64,000 bases of DNA from Costus lasius (taxonomy: Eukaryota; Streptophyta; Magnoliopsida; Zingiberales; Costaceae): positions 88,014,665 to 88,078,664 of the forward strand of contig CM050453.2 of the NCBI GenBank assembly GCA_027563935.2. The letters are read 5' to 3'. The notes beneath the pieces were generated by a model. It did not search any database. It worked only from the letters and a program-made list of their open reading frames with translations, and had not been told where the DNA came from. Made by a program: the position numbers and the translations under genes. Shown in pieces: positions 10,951-22,102 of this stretch; within the stretch, counting starts at the first letter, position 1; each line of letters starts with the position of its first letter.

Positions 10951-12593
10951 TGAAAGTAACCCTAGGTCACATGCGCATCTAGAGTGTGCAGCGGCGGAAA
11001 TGCTAGGTTTCAAAATCGCTTGACTTAAACATATGATCAACCTTGAAAAGATAGGTTAGAACATTACCATTGCCATGCTTTGAGTGGCGGCTTAGAAGAT
11101 GAAAGAGGCGAGTGCCCCTTCTCCAAAGGTATCACACACAAGATGAGACAGGCCTCCTTCCTTGCGCTCCTTGTGCTAGCAAGTCACCAAGGTTTCTTTT
11201 GTCGTGTGAAGAGATGTCTCTTTCTTTGCTGGGCGAACTCCCTCTCTTGGCGTAAAGACAAACCAAAAACGAGAGCAAGAGAACAAGGGGCGAGCGGCGT
11301 TCTTACGTTCGAAAACGTGGGAGGTTTTTTCAAAAAGAAAAATGCCTTCCAAAAATAGTAAGCACTTAACTCCCCATGAAGCCATCGATTGAACCAACCG
11401 AAACTTGTCTCTAAATTGAACCATGCGTTCACTAAGTGAACCGGTTCAATTCCATTTGGTTCAAGGGCCAAATCGAACCAGCTCTGGTTATGATCTCTTT
11501 GAACCTCATGGTTCAAGATCTAACCACACATCTCTTGACCCTCTTGATCTCTTCGATCAAGCATCAATTCTCCCGATCGAAGCTTACCGATCATATGCCC
11601 TAATCAATCAAACATGATCAGACTAGATCTCACTTCCGATCAGAGTTTAAATTGCTTTAAACTGAACTAGAACAATTCAGTCCACACGATCTGACATAAG
11701 TAAGCCACATCATCAAATTGTGCGACCCTAAGGGTTTCTTTCAATGTCGGTAACGATAACATATGTTATCACGATCAGAGAGGGGTATCTAGCAACACAT
11801 CACTGTCTCCCGATATGAAGGAAAGAGTCTTCCAAGACTACTCCCAAACCATAGCACAAGTGTGAATCCAATTCACTCAGTATACATGTTCCCTTTGCCA
11901 CTGGATGTTCTCGTTGGACAAGCCTGTCAAGCCTGTAATTCCAACACGATAAGAATGGTTAGCTCAGATGAACATAGTCATCTGGGTATGGCCATACACT
12001 TTCTCAACCATCTCATCCGGAGGGGGCCCCAGTAGAACATCACACTCCAACTAGGAGAGGCAATCCTTTATCTATCACCAGTGTCCTAACATGACTCATG
12101 CCCACTATCCAAGATAATCCTTAACCATTATCTTTCAAATGATATTGAAGTACCTCAAGACAATGCCAATCATCACTTAGTAACACAAGTGATCTCAAGT
12201 CAGAGGGAATATACCACTTGCTTGCTTATAAGGACTTATTCACATTGTGACAAACAATTGAATATCCTAAGTAGGGTCAGTCCAGTACATCCAATGCACC
12301 TATGTGTCTAAATCTTATTCCATGCTCGTAGCATCCTATAAGACCAGAACACATATTAGTCTCAATCATATCAAGGCTGTCTCATGTTCACCAAGATATC
12401 TCGACTAAGGACAACTCTGAATGTCAGCAAAGCTGAACATCATTGAGACATTACTCAGAGGTATACATACTGCAGCAGACAATGCAACAATCTGAATAAC
12501 AACAATTGCCTTTATAAACATATACTCAGTTTATACATGATACTGATAATAACCCAAGGCCTCAAACATTAGCCTTAAGGGCATACCCCAACA
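10951..12593 (-). mobile_element. Copia-type solo LTR nested in the A-family LTR
   Basis: On the minus strand it starts TGTTGGGGTATGCCC and ends GTTACTTTCA. Perfect ACCCT duplications flank it (10946-10950 and 12594-12598). The interrupted gypsy LTR sequence (gatgaaaccct, then agtcccag) is continuous across it, as judged by the uninterrupted copy at 48960. Blocks shared with the copia LTRs at 22103 and 59613 (for example the GGTATCTAGCAACACATCACT region) support a Ty1/copia assignment. Open frames inside are not coding. Confidence 0.9.
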
Positions 12594-12907
12594 ACCCTAG
12601 TCCCAGTTTATCTCTCTGATTATTTTCCCGTGTGTTTATTGTTTATTCGCATCATACTCAGTTTGCTTAGCTAGTAAGAATACAACTATTTGGTACTTAA
12701 CACGTAGGTCTCTGTGGGATCGATATTTTCTTTATTACTTCGAGTATCCGTGCACTTGCGGACACTACAAGTTTAGGGACAACAAGTTTTTGGAGCTGTA
12801 TTAGCGGGTGACAGATCCCTGTGCACCAAACAAGTTTTGGCTGCGACTCCTTAAATAAGTCTACCTATTGTATTTAAAAGTGTGTCCTTTCGGATCACAT
12901 CAGTAAT

Positions 12908-13065
12908 CTCGAATGTTGGTTTTGCTGCAAATCTGGACCGTTGATTTTATGTGATCGAATCCTAGCCATTGGATTCAATTTATTAGATCAAATTGATTTT
13001 GGCCATCCATGAGGCTTGAAATAATCTAGATCGTTGATTTATGTTCAGATCTGGACTGTTGATTT
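12908..13065. repeat. Tandem repeat, about 120-bp unit, right part
   Basis: This continues the CTGGACCGTTGATTTTATG unit from 8820-9226 after the inserted LTR. Confidence 0.75.
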
Positions 13066-13568
13066 TATGTGGACAAATCTCAGCCGTCCTTCCTTTCTCT
13101 TGTTACCCTTGACGATCGCAGCGACGTTCAAAAACTAAGGTTCTTCACCGCCGGCCGCTCGCTAATCCTTTGCCCAATCAGCTTCGAGTGTACCTTCTTT
13201 ATGTGGAGGGGGACTCGTGGCCAGAGTTTGACGTCGTCTGGTGAAGAATCGATGGCGAATCGAGAGTTTTAGCAAAAACACGGTCGTTGGCACGAAATTG
13301 TTTGATTTCGGTGATCTGATGATCGGATGGATGGATCCTCTAGCTTGTAAATTTGCCGACGTGAGGAGAGCATGTAGGCATAATTTGAGTAAGATCCAAC
13401 AGCCGGATGTCGAGTTCTTGTGGTAGAGGAGTCAGCAGAGGAATAGTGCTTTCGTGTTGAGGCTTCGTAACGCTTCGTATGCAAGCGTTTGCAGTCGGGG
13501 CTTCAAGTGACAACAACAAAATTTCTTTCTCGTTCAGACGATCAGAATTGCGATAGCATTGATGAGGG
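13066..13568. other. GC-richer unique-looking stretch, inverted match to 2640-2930
   Basis: ATCGGATGGATGGATCCT at 13322-13339 is the exact inverse of 2688-2705. Weaker inverted similarity continues inward (an AACTCTGGCCA..AGTCC block on the left and its inverse near 13215). I recognise no protein in any frame; open frames are 60-71 codons. It may be one end of a very old, long element. Confidence 0.4.
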
Positions 13569-13735
13569 GATATAAAGATCCCAGCAAAATTTTTAGGTGA
13601 TATATAGATCCTATTTAGATTTTTAGGGATATAAAGATCCCAGCATGATTTTTAGGGATATAAAGATTCGAACAAGAATTTAAAGGGATGTAAAGATCCC
13701 AGCAAGATTTTTAGTGGATATAGAGATCTCAGAAA
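13569..13735. repeat. Short tandem repeat, about 30-bp unit, six copies
   Basis: The word GATATAAAGATCCCAGCA, followed by an ATTTTTAGG spacer, recurs at about 13569, 13599, 13628, 13658, 13687 and 13717. Confidence 0.85.
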
Positions 13736-13779
13736 AGCTCATCTGATGAGAATTCTCATGAAGAGATTTTCTGCGCAGT

Positions 13780-14070
13780 CTTCTCTTTCTTCTTTCTTCT
13801 TTTTTTATTTGATTTTTTTTATTATTTTATTATTTGATTTTGTCTTTATTCTTTTTTTAAATTTTTTATATGCGCTTACTCCTTCCCCCTCTCTTAACTG
13901 TAGACTCAGTTTTATTTTATTATTTATTATTTTTTGTATTTTGATTTTATCGATTCTCTCCCATTTTTTCTTTTTTTTTAAAAAAAAAACTGAATTCCCC
14001 CCTTTTTTATTTTTTATATTTTTTATAATTTTATATTTTCATATTTTTATATTTTTTATTTATATATTTT
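13780..14070. repeat. T-rich low-complexity tract
   Basis: This is a long T-rich and A/T-only stretch. The open frame across it is Phe/Ile/Leu-only and is an artefact of composition. Confidence 0.8.
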
Positions 14071-14509
14071 TTTAGTGAAAATAATTAGTCCAACAATCGC
14101 ACTACATTTTAATACAAATTGTAATTCAACTAATTTTAACCGAATAGTTTTTCCACCATTTGTCCTTCACAATACAAGTTACAACCACACTATGAATGAA
14201 TCCCTTTATCCATCTTCAAGTTTGTACCACCATTGCACAAACACTAGAGAGAGCGAAGAGAAGAGAAGAATACATTGGACTTCATACCCTTAAAGGGATT
14301 GGAATAAACAAATAGATCACAACATTTTAGCTTTTACATACGCTTAGCATTTCATATAATGACATATCAATTTAGACAGAGATAACATTTAACCTAACAA
14401 ATTCGTAAGCATTATAATCGTTAGAAATGTACTAAATGATTATACACCAATAATAAACTAAATTATAAACTAATTATCTTTTAAGTTAGGAACAAAGTTC
14501 TAATCTTAG
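14071..14509. other. AT-rich intergenic DNA, nothing recognised
   Basis: I see no repeat periodicity, inverted ends or coding frame that I can support. It may include the eroded 5' part of the D2 LTR. Confidence 0.4.
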
Positions 14510-15072
14510 TTCAAGCCGTGAGTCATTCATGGGCTGTGAATATATTGCTGTGCAAAAATGACACGTCCTGCAAGTGCACGGTTATATCAAAATAATATAA
14601 AATGTTGTCGAACCCACAGGGAACAAGGTTAAGTACCATAAAATCTAAATTTCAATAGCTAAGCGGGCCTGGATGAGGTTTTCGATATCAATTAACTAAA
14701 AACAAGAAATCAAGGTAACTATGGGAGAGTGTATATATGAGAGAGATCAGGGCTTTAGTATCCACCACACTGACGATTCTAATGGCGTTTGAGAAGATCT
14801 ATTACATGGATTCATAGTTTTTGCACAAGGAACCTTTCCCTAAGGTACAAGATGCCCTCTCTCAGTGGTACACCTCAGTGTTTATCTAGAACGGTCTCCT
14901 ACTCTCACAGTGGATCGTTCTAAACAAACCTATGCGTTCTATGGAAGGTTATGAAACCATAGGTTTATCTAGAACGGTCTCCACACTGACGATATCATTT
15001 AACCTACCCTCGAGTGAAAACCAAGCACTCTCGTGTCATAGATTCACAAGTTTTACTAAGAGGTTCCACCAT

Positions 15073-15100
15073 CACGATCCTCCTCTCGGTATGAATCGTG
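15073..15100 (-). promoter_or_regulatory. R-U5 GNRA hairpin, LTR H2
   Basis: Outer stem CACGAT/ATCGTG (6 bp) encloses an inner CC-GAGA-GG. A mini-hairpin CAC-GAGA-GTG (minus strand) lies at 15026-15035. Confidence 0.6.
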
Positions 15101-15609
15101 TCGGTTAAAACATGATAATACGTGGCCAAGGTAAAATCACAAAATAGGTACAACAAAGTAAAATATGCTCAAACAAGAATCCAAATAATAATATTGAAAT
15201 AAGTTTTGTAATTAAAAGTCGTCAGCGGGCTTCAACCAAGTCCTGAAATAGGTTTTACGCTACAGTTTTCATGAAATCGCTCATAAATATCTCTATAAAG
15301 ATAGGAAAGCTACAAACAAACATTTCTAAGAGGGAGGGGATGATAAACTGAAGCCAATCTCCAAGAATTGTTGTGCTTCGATGATCCAATCTCGCAAAAT
15401 CGCCTCAAGATCGCGTTGTCGCCATTCCTCTTCGCCCTTGTCTGCTCATGCACCAATTTCTCCTTGAATAGGAAGTTTCGGAGAGGGATTTTATATCCTT
15501 TGGATTCACCTCTGAATAAGCTTTCCAAAACATATTTACTTGCCAAATTTGGATATCTCTAGGGCTCAAAATCAAAAGAAATCTAAGTAAGGGTCGGACA
15601 GCACAGTTG

Positions 15610-15845
15610 TGATCACGGGTGAACCCCGCCGGGTTCACCAGGTGGTGAAGTCCTTTGTACAGTTCTGTCGAGAAAGAATAACTAGCAAACCCAGCCGGGT
15701 TCACCAGGTGATGAAGCTTACTGTAGTCTTCTGCCAAAAAATCCTTCTGAAAGAATCACGGGTGAACCCCGCTGGGTTCACCTGCCAATGAAGTGTTCTG
15801 TGAGTTTCGGTCGTCAGCGAAAGCACCGGTCGGGTTCACCTGGTC
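15610..15845. repeat. Palindrome array, GTGAACCC class
   Basis: GGTGAACCCCGCCGGGTTCACC-type palindromes recur near 15619, 15690, 15761 and 15828, each followed by an AGGTGGTGAAG-like tail, in U3 of LTR H2. Confidence 0.85.
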
Positions 15846-16102
15846 GTATTTCTCAAAATAGCTCTGATTGAGCCCAAATTTGACGGGAGCTTCGTCTTCA
15901 CATAAGGAATCACCCCATAGCTTTAGAATCTTCAAAAGACTTCAATTTTGGGCAATTTCACCTATAGTTTCACAAAAATAGGAAATAGTGAAGATTCCAA
16001 AGCTTTTGAGTAAATATGTTTAAATGGAGCTTAAAACATTAAAATAAGCCTAGATTTGGCATGGAATAACCCTAAAAATTACTACTAAAATGCAGGACAT
16101 AA

Positions 16103-17167
16103 AAAAAAAAAAACTTTCACACCCGTGGCGGTGAATAGTTCATTGCCCGTTAATTTTTCTGCCTAACTTAGTTTTTCACTTGATTCGGCCTCGAATCGGG
16201 TCAGAACTCAACCAAACTTTGCAGAAACCTTCCTAGATGAGTTCTACACTGATTCAAATATAAAAGGAAGGATTTTGGAAGAGATTAAAGAGCTTCCTTG
16301 GGTGAGAATAGACAGAGATGGCGGTTAGGGTAGAAACAGGTGGCTGGGCAAATTTTTGAAAGGAAGATCATGCAAAGGACAGATTTTGTTGCTCAATCTT
16401 CATCTCCTGATCGAAAAGAAGGGTTATTCTTACTTTCCTAGTGTCTCCTTATAAGTTTTATTTAGTTTTCATGTCGACTTCATCATATTACATGCTGTAT
16501 TCAAAGAACATGACAGTTTGAACTCTTTTTCGAGATTAGGGTTATAACCCGTTGATGTTTTATGAATTAAATTTATTGTTTAAATCTTTATTATGAATTT
16601 TAATGAGTTTATTTGATTTGAATTGTGCTCTATTTTGTATTTTACTCTGATCAAGTAATTTTATGTCTTAGACGTCGCGAGAAGGACCGAAAAGTGAATC
16701 GCAGCATCAAATCTATTTTTTGTCAAACCTACGAATCTAATCATGATAGTAGTTTGATTTGTTTAAAGGATTTTCATAATTTTTCATAGAGCTTAAGGGG
16801 CCAAATTAGGATAATTTCACGAGAGTAGGGAATTATCGTGATTAAGTACCAGATTACGCTTCCGGAGAAGGTAATCTGTACACTAGGATAAATCCCTTTT
16901 AACACTTTAATTTTCTCTACGAACAATTATTTTTATGAATTTCTAACCCATCAACGTGGTGAAACCCTGAGTCCCGATTCTATCCATATTGTTTTCTACA
17001 CGAAACACTTGCCTTTGCTCTCTCGTACTTGGAAGATTCCAAACAAACACTCTTTGGATCGTCTAGCTATAGATTGACCGAGTAATTGGTACTTGACCGC
17101 CATATTCTCGTTAGGAACAATCTTTTATTTATTACTTCGATAAAGCCGTGCACTTGCGGTCGCATCA
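16103..17167 (+). repeat. 5' LTR of D2, right part (U3-R-U5)
   Basis: It is homologous to the D LTR on the opposite strand: shared AACCTTCCTAGATG and TATAAAAGGAAGGA blocks, with the TATA box at 16259-16265. It ends GTCGCATCA. The GNRA hairpin is at 16672-16705 (GCGA/TCGC outer stem, ACC-GAAA-AGT inner). A mini-hairpin CAC-GAGA-GTA lies at 16818-16827. Confidence 0.75.
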
Positions 17168-17173
17168 AATTTT

Positions 17174-17191
17174 TAGTGCTGCTGCCGGGGA
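17174..17191 (+). other. Degenerate tRNA-Asp primer-binding site of D2
   Basis: TAGTGCTGCTGCCGGGGA lies 6 bp after the LTR end and differs at four positions from TGGCGCCGTTGCCGGGGA, the complement of the plant tRNA-Asp 3' end. Confidence 0.6.
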
Positions 17192-17434
17192 TCAGGCTAG
17201 CCAATATCGATTTAATCGTGAGATTTATAGATTAGACATTTTTTTTTGTTTTTTGTTTTTTTTTTTCATTCCTTTTCTTTATAGTTAGTTTAAGCTATTT
17301 TTCTCTTTTTGGATTAACACGATGTATGAATAAGAGAACCCAAAAATCACTAGGCTAGATATTTTAAGCTTTGTTTTGTATTTTCTATTTTAAATTTTGT
17401 ATTTCTGAATTTTATTGCATAAATTAAAAATATA

Positions 17435-18766
17435 ATGTTCAACCAATGTCAATGGTCAAATCAGAGGTATGTACCACTGATAATGACTAGAGAATATGAC
17501 ACGGATGCATTACAATCACTTTCAGCAAATGTAAATTCCTTAATTTAACAAACTAATTATTTAAGCATGCAATATTCTATGTTGAAATCTATTACTTGCA
17601 ATATTTGTGGATATCATGGGCATCATTATACTGAATGTCAATTAGGGATTGCTTCATCATTTAACTCATGCCCTAATACCTATAATCCAAGTTGGGAGAA
17701 CCATCAAAACTTACTTTATCAGAATAACCCAACATTTATTCCACAATCAAACTTTAGTCAACTTCAAGAATCCAACATAGAAACCATGTTTGAAAACTCT
17801 ATAGTTGATATGACCAAACAAAGTGAGGAACTTCATAGTATAATTTATGGCATTGATAAAAATGACATAGAGGAAGAAATCTATGATGAATCTGAGAATT
17901 TTGTAGAGTTGGAACAATCATTAGTCATGACTCCAGTCATGGATTATGATCTACCTTCTTCAAATTTTGATGAGTTTGAAAATCGTAAATATCCCATTAA
18001 CCTTTCCTCAGCACTTTACCAACCATCCAGTCCCCTCTCACATAACAAAGTGCCTTACAACACATATACTTGGGACATATTTGAAGAAAAATTTAAACTT
18101 TTGGAATCTTGTGAGAAGAAGGATGAAGAATTTAAGGATCCTCAAATAAGAAGTAGCGAGATAGATAGGGGTGAATTTGATAGCGTTAGGATAAAGTACC
18201 TCATTGAAGAGAATGAAATTGAGGAGAAAGATGAAGAAGAGGATTCTGTGCATATTCCACCACCACCACCATATGAACCATCAATTCCTTTTCTCTAGAA
18301 AAATTTATTAGGAATTTGCATGATAGTTGATGAAGAGGATAATGATGATGAGGTGGTTGAACTATTATTTGATTCAAATCCAACCACAAGTACTGAAAAG
18401 ATGGTAACACATGAGATACATGATCACATTGATATTGAGGTAAGTGAAAAATCCAATATGAAATTTAAAAACTTCTTGAGCAATCCAAGGTATGAAATTT
18501 TTTTATCTTAATTCCAATCTCCATCCAATTGTTGATACAAATCTAAAGGATGAATGCATAATATTACTCATGGATAAATGTAGAAAAATTATTAGGTATT
18601 CTTTGCATGACTTTAACTTTTGTTTTTGTGTGCATGTAATGGCCACTATGACGTTGATCCACCTATTTAACTAGATATATACTTTGGTAGACACACTCTT
18701 GAGACGAAGGAAAAACAGAAGATTATATGCTCTCTACTATGCAACTGATTCAACTACTCCGCCATG
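17435..18766 (+). pseudogene. CCHC acidic ORF of D2 (nucleocapsid-like), broken
   Basis: The frame starts at ATG 17435 (MFNQCQWSNQ), as in element D. It carries one retroviral zinc knuckle, CNICGYHGHHYTEC (CX2CX4HX4C), followed by an NTYNPSWENHQN block of the kind found after the knuckle in Athila gag proteins. The rest is a Glu/Asp-rich region, a PPPPPYEPS stretch and a C-terminal block ending in LYYATDSTTPP. No capsid domain, protease, RT or integrase is present. Breaks: TAA near 17543 and TAG at 18296-18298, both where D has Gln; a frameshift near 18500; and TAG where D has Trp in HLFNW. Its likely role was RNA binding or packaging, inferred only from the knuckle. Confidence 0.75.
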
Positions 18767-18801
18767 ACACACAGCTATGGTCGAGCTAATGACATTAAAT
18801 A

Positions 18802-18826
18802 AGCACTTTTTTGGAGGCAACCCAAA
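18802..18826 (+). promoter_or_regulatory. Post-stop hairpin of D2
   Basis: AAGCAC followed by TTTGG-loop-CC(C)AAA, 35 bp after the ORF end. Equivalent sites follow the last ORF in D, A, G and H. Confidence 0.6.
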
Positions 18827-19745
18827 TTTCTGACTCTTATAATCTTAAGTATTATATTTTTATTTTTTAGATTTTTAGGAATTTTTGCAGCGTGATTTGA
18901 TGAATTTTTAATGATGAAAATTTTATAAATAAGTTGTTTTATATGTAGGAATTTTTGAAAAATTTTACTTGAAGAACAAGTGTCAGACGAGACATTCACG
19001 GGCACAACTGTGAGTCACTCACGGTCTGTGAGTTTCAAAGTTGAAGAAAATGCGAAAAGACCAAAGTTCAGATAGGCTTAAGGCACAGAAAGAATCAAGG
19101 CCGCAGTCGTGAACAACTCATGGGCCGTGAAGACCTAGTTTTAAACATTACTGGCGAAAGTTTGGGTTCACGACTATGCTTGTGAATCCAAATTTGCACC
19201 CGATCTTTCCCTCCTCAGGCGACGATTCTCTCTTCCCTTCCTTCCTTCATCACCGGTGGTCCTTTCCGGCGATTTTCCACCCATTTTTTGACCGGATTTC
19301 CACAGAAATCACTAGGCAACTTCAAGAACACAAGACTCGTTGCCACCACTCGATTCCAACTAGAAAACGCCTATGTGAGAAATCCTTCCCTAGTAGCAAT
19401 CTTTGGATTCTTTATCAGTACTAGGCTATTTTACATTCGATTTGGGATCAGATTTTTGGAGCTTTTGAGTGGATTTCTTTGGATGAGATTCCTTTGAGCC
19501 GTCAGCTGTTTTCTTTTTCTTTGGGAATTTTCTTGAAATTTCTGTTGAAAAGCTACATTGATCTTGTGATTATAACACCAAGAGGAACAATGAGAACTAG
19601 ACCATATGGGGCAGTTAGAAAAGTTGGAAGACCGGGACCCTATTCTCCATAGTATCTGAGGTATAGGATGATCCATGAGATTCCCCATTGTTTTCAGCTA
19701 GCACAAAGACCGTGGAGGTTGATATGGCTCGGACACTGGAGCTAG
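18827..19745 (+). other. D2 internal spacer with palindromes
   Basis: Noncoding AT-rich DNA that includes CACGGGCACAACTGTGAG, AGTCACTCACGGTCTGTGAG and similar inverted motifs (18990-19190). These match the 3' internal part of D (about 32680-32730). From 19200 it is GC-richer. At 19590-19650 a short frame (MRTRPYGAVRK..) may be the start of an env-position ORF, but it stops after 20 codons. Confidence 0.5.
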
Positions 19746-21649
19746 TGTTGTGTCCGCAAGTGCACGGATACTCGAAGTAATAAAAGATATCGAACCCAGA
19801 GGGACCTATGTGTTATGTACCAAGTAATTGTGTTCTCACTAGCTAAGCAAATCAAATAAATCATAAATGAATGATCGGAGATTGTTACGAATTATTAGAG
19901 ATAGAAAATTAGGACTAGGGTTTCATCCTTCTTAATTTGAATGACTAGATGGAAATAAGTGTTCGTTAGTTTATTCTTATCATGATAAAGATGAATTTTT
20001 TACTTATAAAGAAATTGCCTCCTTTTAGATGAACAATTTACACTAAACAACATTCACTCTCGTGACTTGCTATTCAATGTTTAAAATAAGTAAATTGACA
20101 AGGAAAGTTATAATCACTCTCATGGCTTAACTCTTAATGTCAACATCTCAAGCAAAATTAAATATTCTCATATATTAATTTCACAGGTTTTACTTAAGGG
20201 GTTTCAACAATCCAAATCACCTCTCGGTATATATTTTCATGTCTACCTCAATAAAAATTCCTAGATTAGATTATCAACAAAAATTTATGCATCAAAAATC
20301 AGGAATTAAGAACAAACCTATTCTCATAGCATAAGTTCCTAAAACATAATTTAACTATTTCGAGTTTTGTAAGTTACCTCTCAGTACATGTTACAAACTC
20401 TAAAACATGCTGATATTCTAAATCAAGAAAAGATTAAAGACAATTATCACAGAAGTAAAATTGTCATACCAAAGAACAACTGACGAAATAAAATTATGTA
20501 GTCATTAAAAAATTAAGGGGATTACACCCCCCGTCCCAAAAAGGTTTTTACACTATCATGATGAAAGAATTACAATAATTATTCATCTCAGAAAATTCAA
20601 AATTTGAAGAAAAAGAAAATAATATTACTGTGCATGGGGTGTAAAAAGATTTCACAGCCTATAATTTGATGAAGAACAGCAACGTCTGTCGATGAACAGT
20701 AGCCGCCACTACTCTTTTGCTGATTTCTCCTTCGTTCGAACTCCTCCTGATCTGAGACATTCTGGATATTTTCTCTTCCATTAAGCACAACTTCCCTCAA
20801 AATTTCATCACCGGAGATGGTCTAAACGCTTCACGGTGATGAACCCTAATGCGGTGGCGCTTCTCTGATTTCTTCTTCTGTTGTTGATCAAAATTGGGGA
20901 TGCTTGTCTTGAAATCTTCTCCTCCTTATATAGATCACTTCCCTTCTTTCCGATTTTGAATTCATGTCCTAAATCTCCCAAAATCAGCTTCAAAAATTTT
21001 GGCAAACAGTAGCAGCGGAAGACTCGGGCAAACACAGCTGAATAGGTTAGAATTACGGCCGTGATGCAAATTATGGCAGTGCCGTAATCTTTTCTGTGCA
21101 AACTCTTGGAATAATTACGACCCGTAATAATAATCACGGTAGTACCGTGACTTTCTCTATTTACTTTTCTTGAATAATTACGACCGATGATAAATTTACA
21201 GCAGTGCCATAATCTTCAATTTCTCTCTAAATAAAACAATGACCGTAAAAACATTTATGGTAGTGCCGTAATCTTCTATGTGCAAAAATCTTCAGAAATC
21301 ACAGTAAAAGAAATAAATCACAGTGGTGTCGTGGTTTATTCTGTATGTCTCAGTAAAACCACGGCCATAATAATAATTACGACATTACTGTAATTTCACT
21401 TTGAGCTCGAGATTTCTTGAAAATTGGCCGGTAATTCCTTCTTGATGATTAGATGTCATCCATGCATTCAAATCATTCAGAATCCATCGAAATAAAGGCC
21501 TTTTTACCTGAAATTAATAAAAAACCAGAAAAGGTGTAGATTCTGAACTATTTGACAAATAAATCTTAAAAACTTGCAAAAGAGCATAAATATGACTCAA
21601 AAAGACTAAACAATTAATATAAAATATACCATGAATTTTTGAGTCATTA
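19746..21649 (-). mobile_element. Solo gypsy LTR E, TSD GCTAG
   Basis: Perfect GCTAG duplications flank it (19741-19745 and 21650-21654). Read on the minus strand it begins TAATGACTC (degenerate TGATGACAC) and ends CTTGCGGACACAACA, the same end as the LTR of G. U3 palindromes of the TTACGGC class lie at 21050-21400. The GNRA hairpin is at 20214-20236 (ACC-GAGA-GGT, outer AAAT/ATTT). Mini-hairpins CAC-GAGA-GTG and CAT-GAGA-GTG lie at 20055-20064 and 20115-20124. Length 1904 bp. Confidence 0.88.
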
Positions 21650-21654
21650 GCTAG

Positions 21655-22102
21655 CTACCCCACCATTGAATCATGAGGGGGCACCTACTGATTTACCGTC
21701 TAATCCTTTACATGATCTTTTAGCTACTACACCTGAGTTACTAGATTTACTAGATCTAGCTGAGGCTTTTACTAATTTACTAGAGTTCCCATCACCATCA
21801 CCTCAATCAGCTAAGATTCCTACTGATTTACCATAAGACTTGCCAGAGCCAACTGAGACTCCAGAGACAGCAAGTCCAACACCTCAGACATCAGACATAC
21901 CAGAGGTGGCTGCACCAGCACCATTTGTGCCATCTCCAAGGGTAGTACTACCAACACCGATTCCATCACCGGTACCATCACCACCGTCTCTACCATTACC
22001 ACAGCTTCACCAACTATTCCTCTAGTTGAGCCATCCACATTTGTTGGATCCTCCACATCTGCTGGGCCATCCACCTCAGCTTTGATGGAGACAACATTAT
22101 AC
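21655..22102 (+). pseudogene. Pro/Ser/Thr-rich ORF remnant of D2
   Basis: The frame continues from upstream of solo LTR E. It encodes Leu-rich then Pro/Ser/Thr-rich sequence (for example PTPIPSPVPSPPSLPLPQ), with a TAA at about 21835 and further stops after 22022. Position and composition resemble the low-complexity parts of env-position ORFs of Athila elements, but no diagnostic motif is visible, so the assignment is weak. Confidence 0.35.

Larger units (their letters stand above)
9227..12902 (+). mobile_element. Gypsy LTR of the A family (solo), TSD GTAAT
   Basis: It begins TGATGACACC and ends CACATCA, between GTAAT duplications (9222-9226 and 12903-12907). The first 120 bp match the LTR of element A (minus strand, starting at 52022). 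It carries TTACGGC-class palindromes (9480-9830), the GNRA hairpin at 10448-10474 and five mini-hairpins (10620-10850). After removal of the nested copia LTR it is 2033 bp, about 110 bp longer than the A LTR. The excess lies after CACTTGCGGACAC and includes a degenerate PBS-like AAGTTTTTGGAGC, so some internal sequence may be included. Confidence 0.85.
14559..16102 (-). mobile_element. Solo LTR H2 (family of element H)
   Basis: It reads TGACACGTCC at its left end and GGACATAA at its right end (the H LTR ends GGCATCA). An A-run on both sides is compatible with an AAAAA target duplication. It is collinear with the H LTR at 26781-28305: minus-strand TATA box (TATAAAA, 15489-15495), GTGAACCC/GGGTTCAC palindromes (15615-15840) and the GNRA hairpin (15073-15100). 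It sits inside the D2 LTR, whose U3 resumes at about 16103. Confidence 0.8.
14510..22102 (+). mobile_element. Decayed pol-less gypsy element D2 with two insertions
   Basis: Order on the plus strand: truncated 5' LTR (about 14510-17167, interrupted by solo LTR H2), degenerate PBS (17174-17191), CCHC reading frame (17435-18766), post-stop hairpin (18802-18826), palindrome-bearing spacer, and a Pro/Ser/Thr-rich remnant interrupted by solo LTR E. Its LTR, PBS position and ORF match element D (minus strand, 30775-35942). There is no protease, reverse transcriptase or integrase. The 3' LTR is not seen; the copia-2 LTR cuts in at 22103. Confidence 0.7.

Noticed and set aside
11080..11617. Several ORFs of 60-110 codons on both strands
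   Set aside because: They lie in a copia solo LTR and match no protein family I recognise.
9227..12902. A complete small retrotransposon with two LTRs
   Set aside because: Only one LTR is present; the apparent interior is a nested copia solo LTR with its own TSD.
13746..14075. 109-codon Phe/Ile/Leu-rich ORF resembling a membrane protein
   Set aside because: It is a translation of a T-rich low-complexity tract.
17435..18766. A host CCHC zinc-finger gene
   Set aside because: It lies directly after an LTR and PBS and has full-length copies inside elements D and D2, so it belongs to the retroelement.
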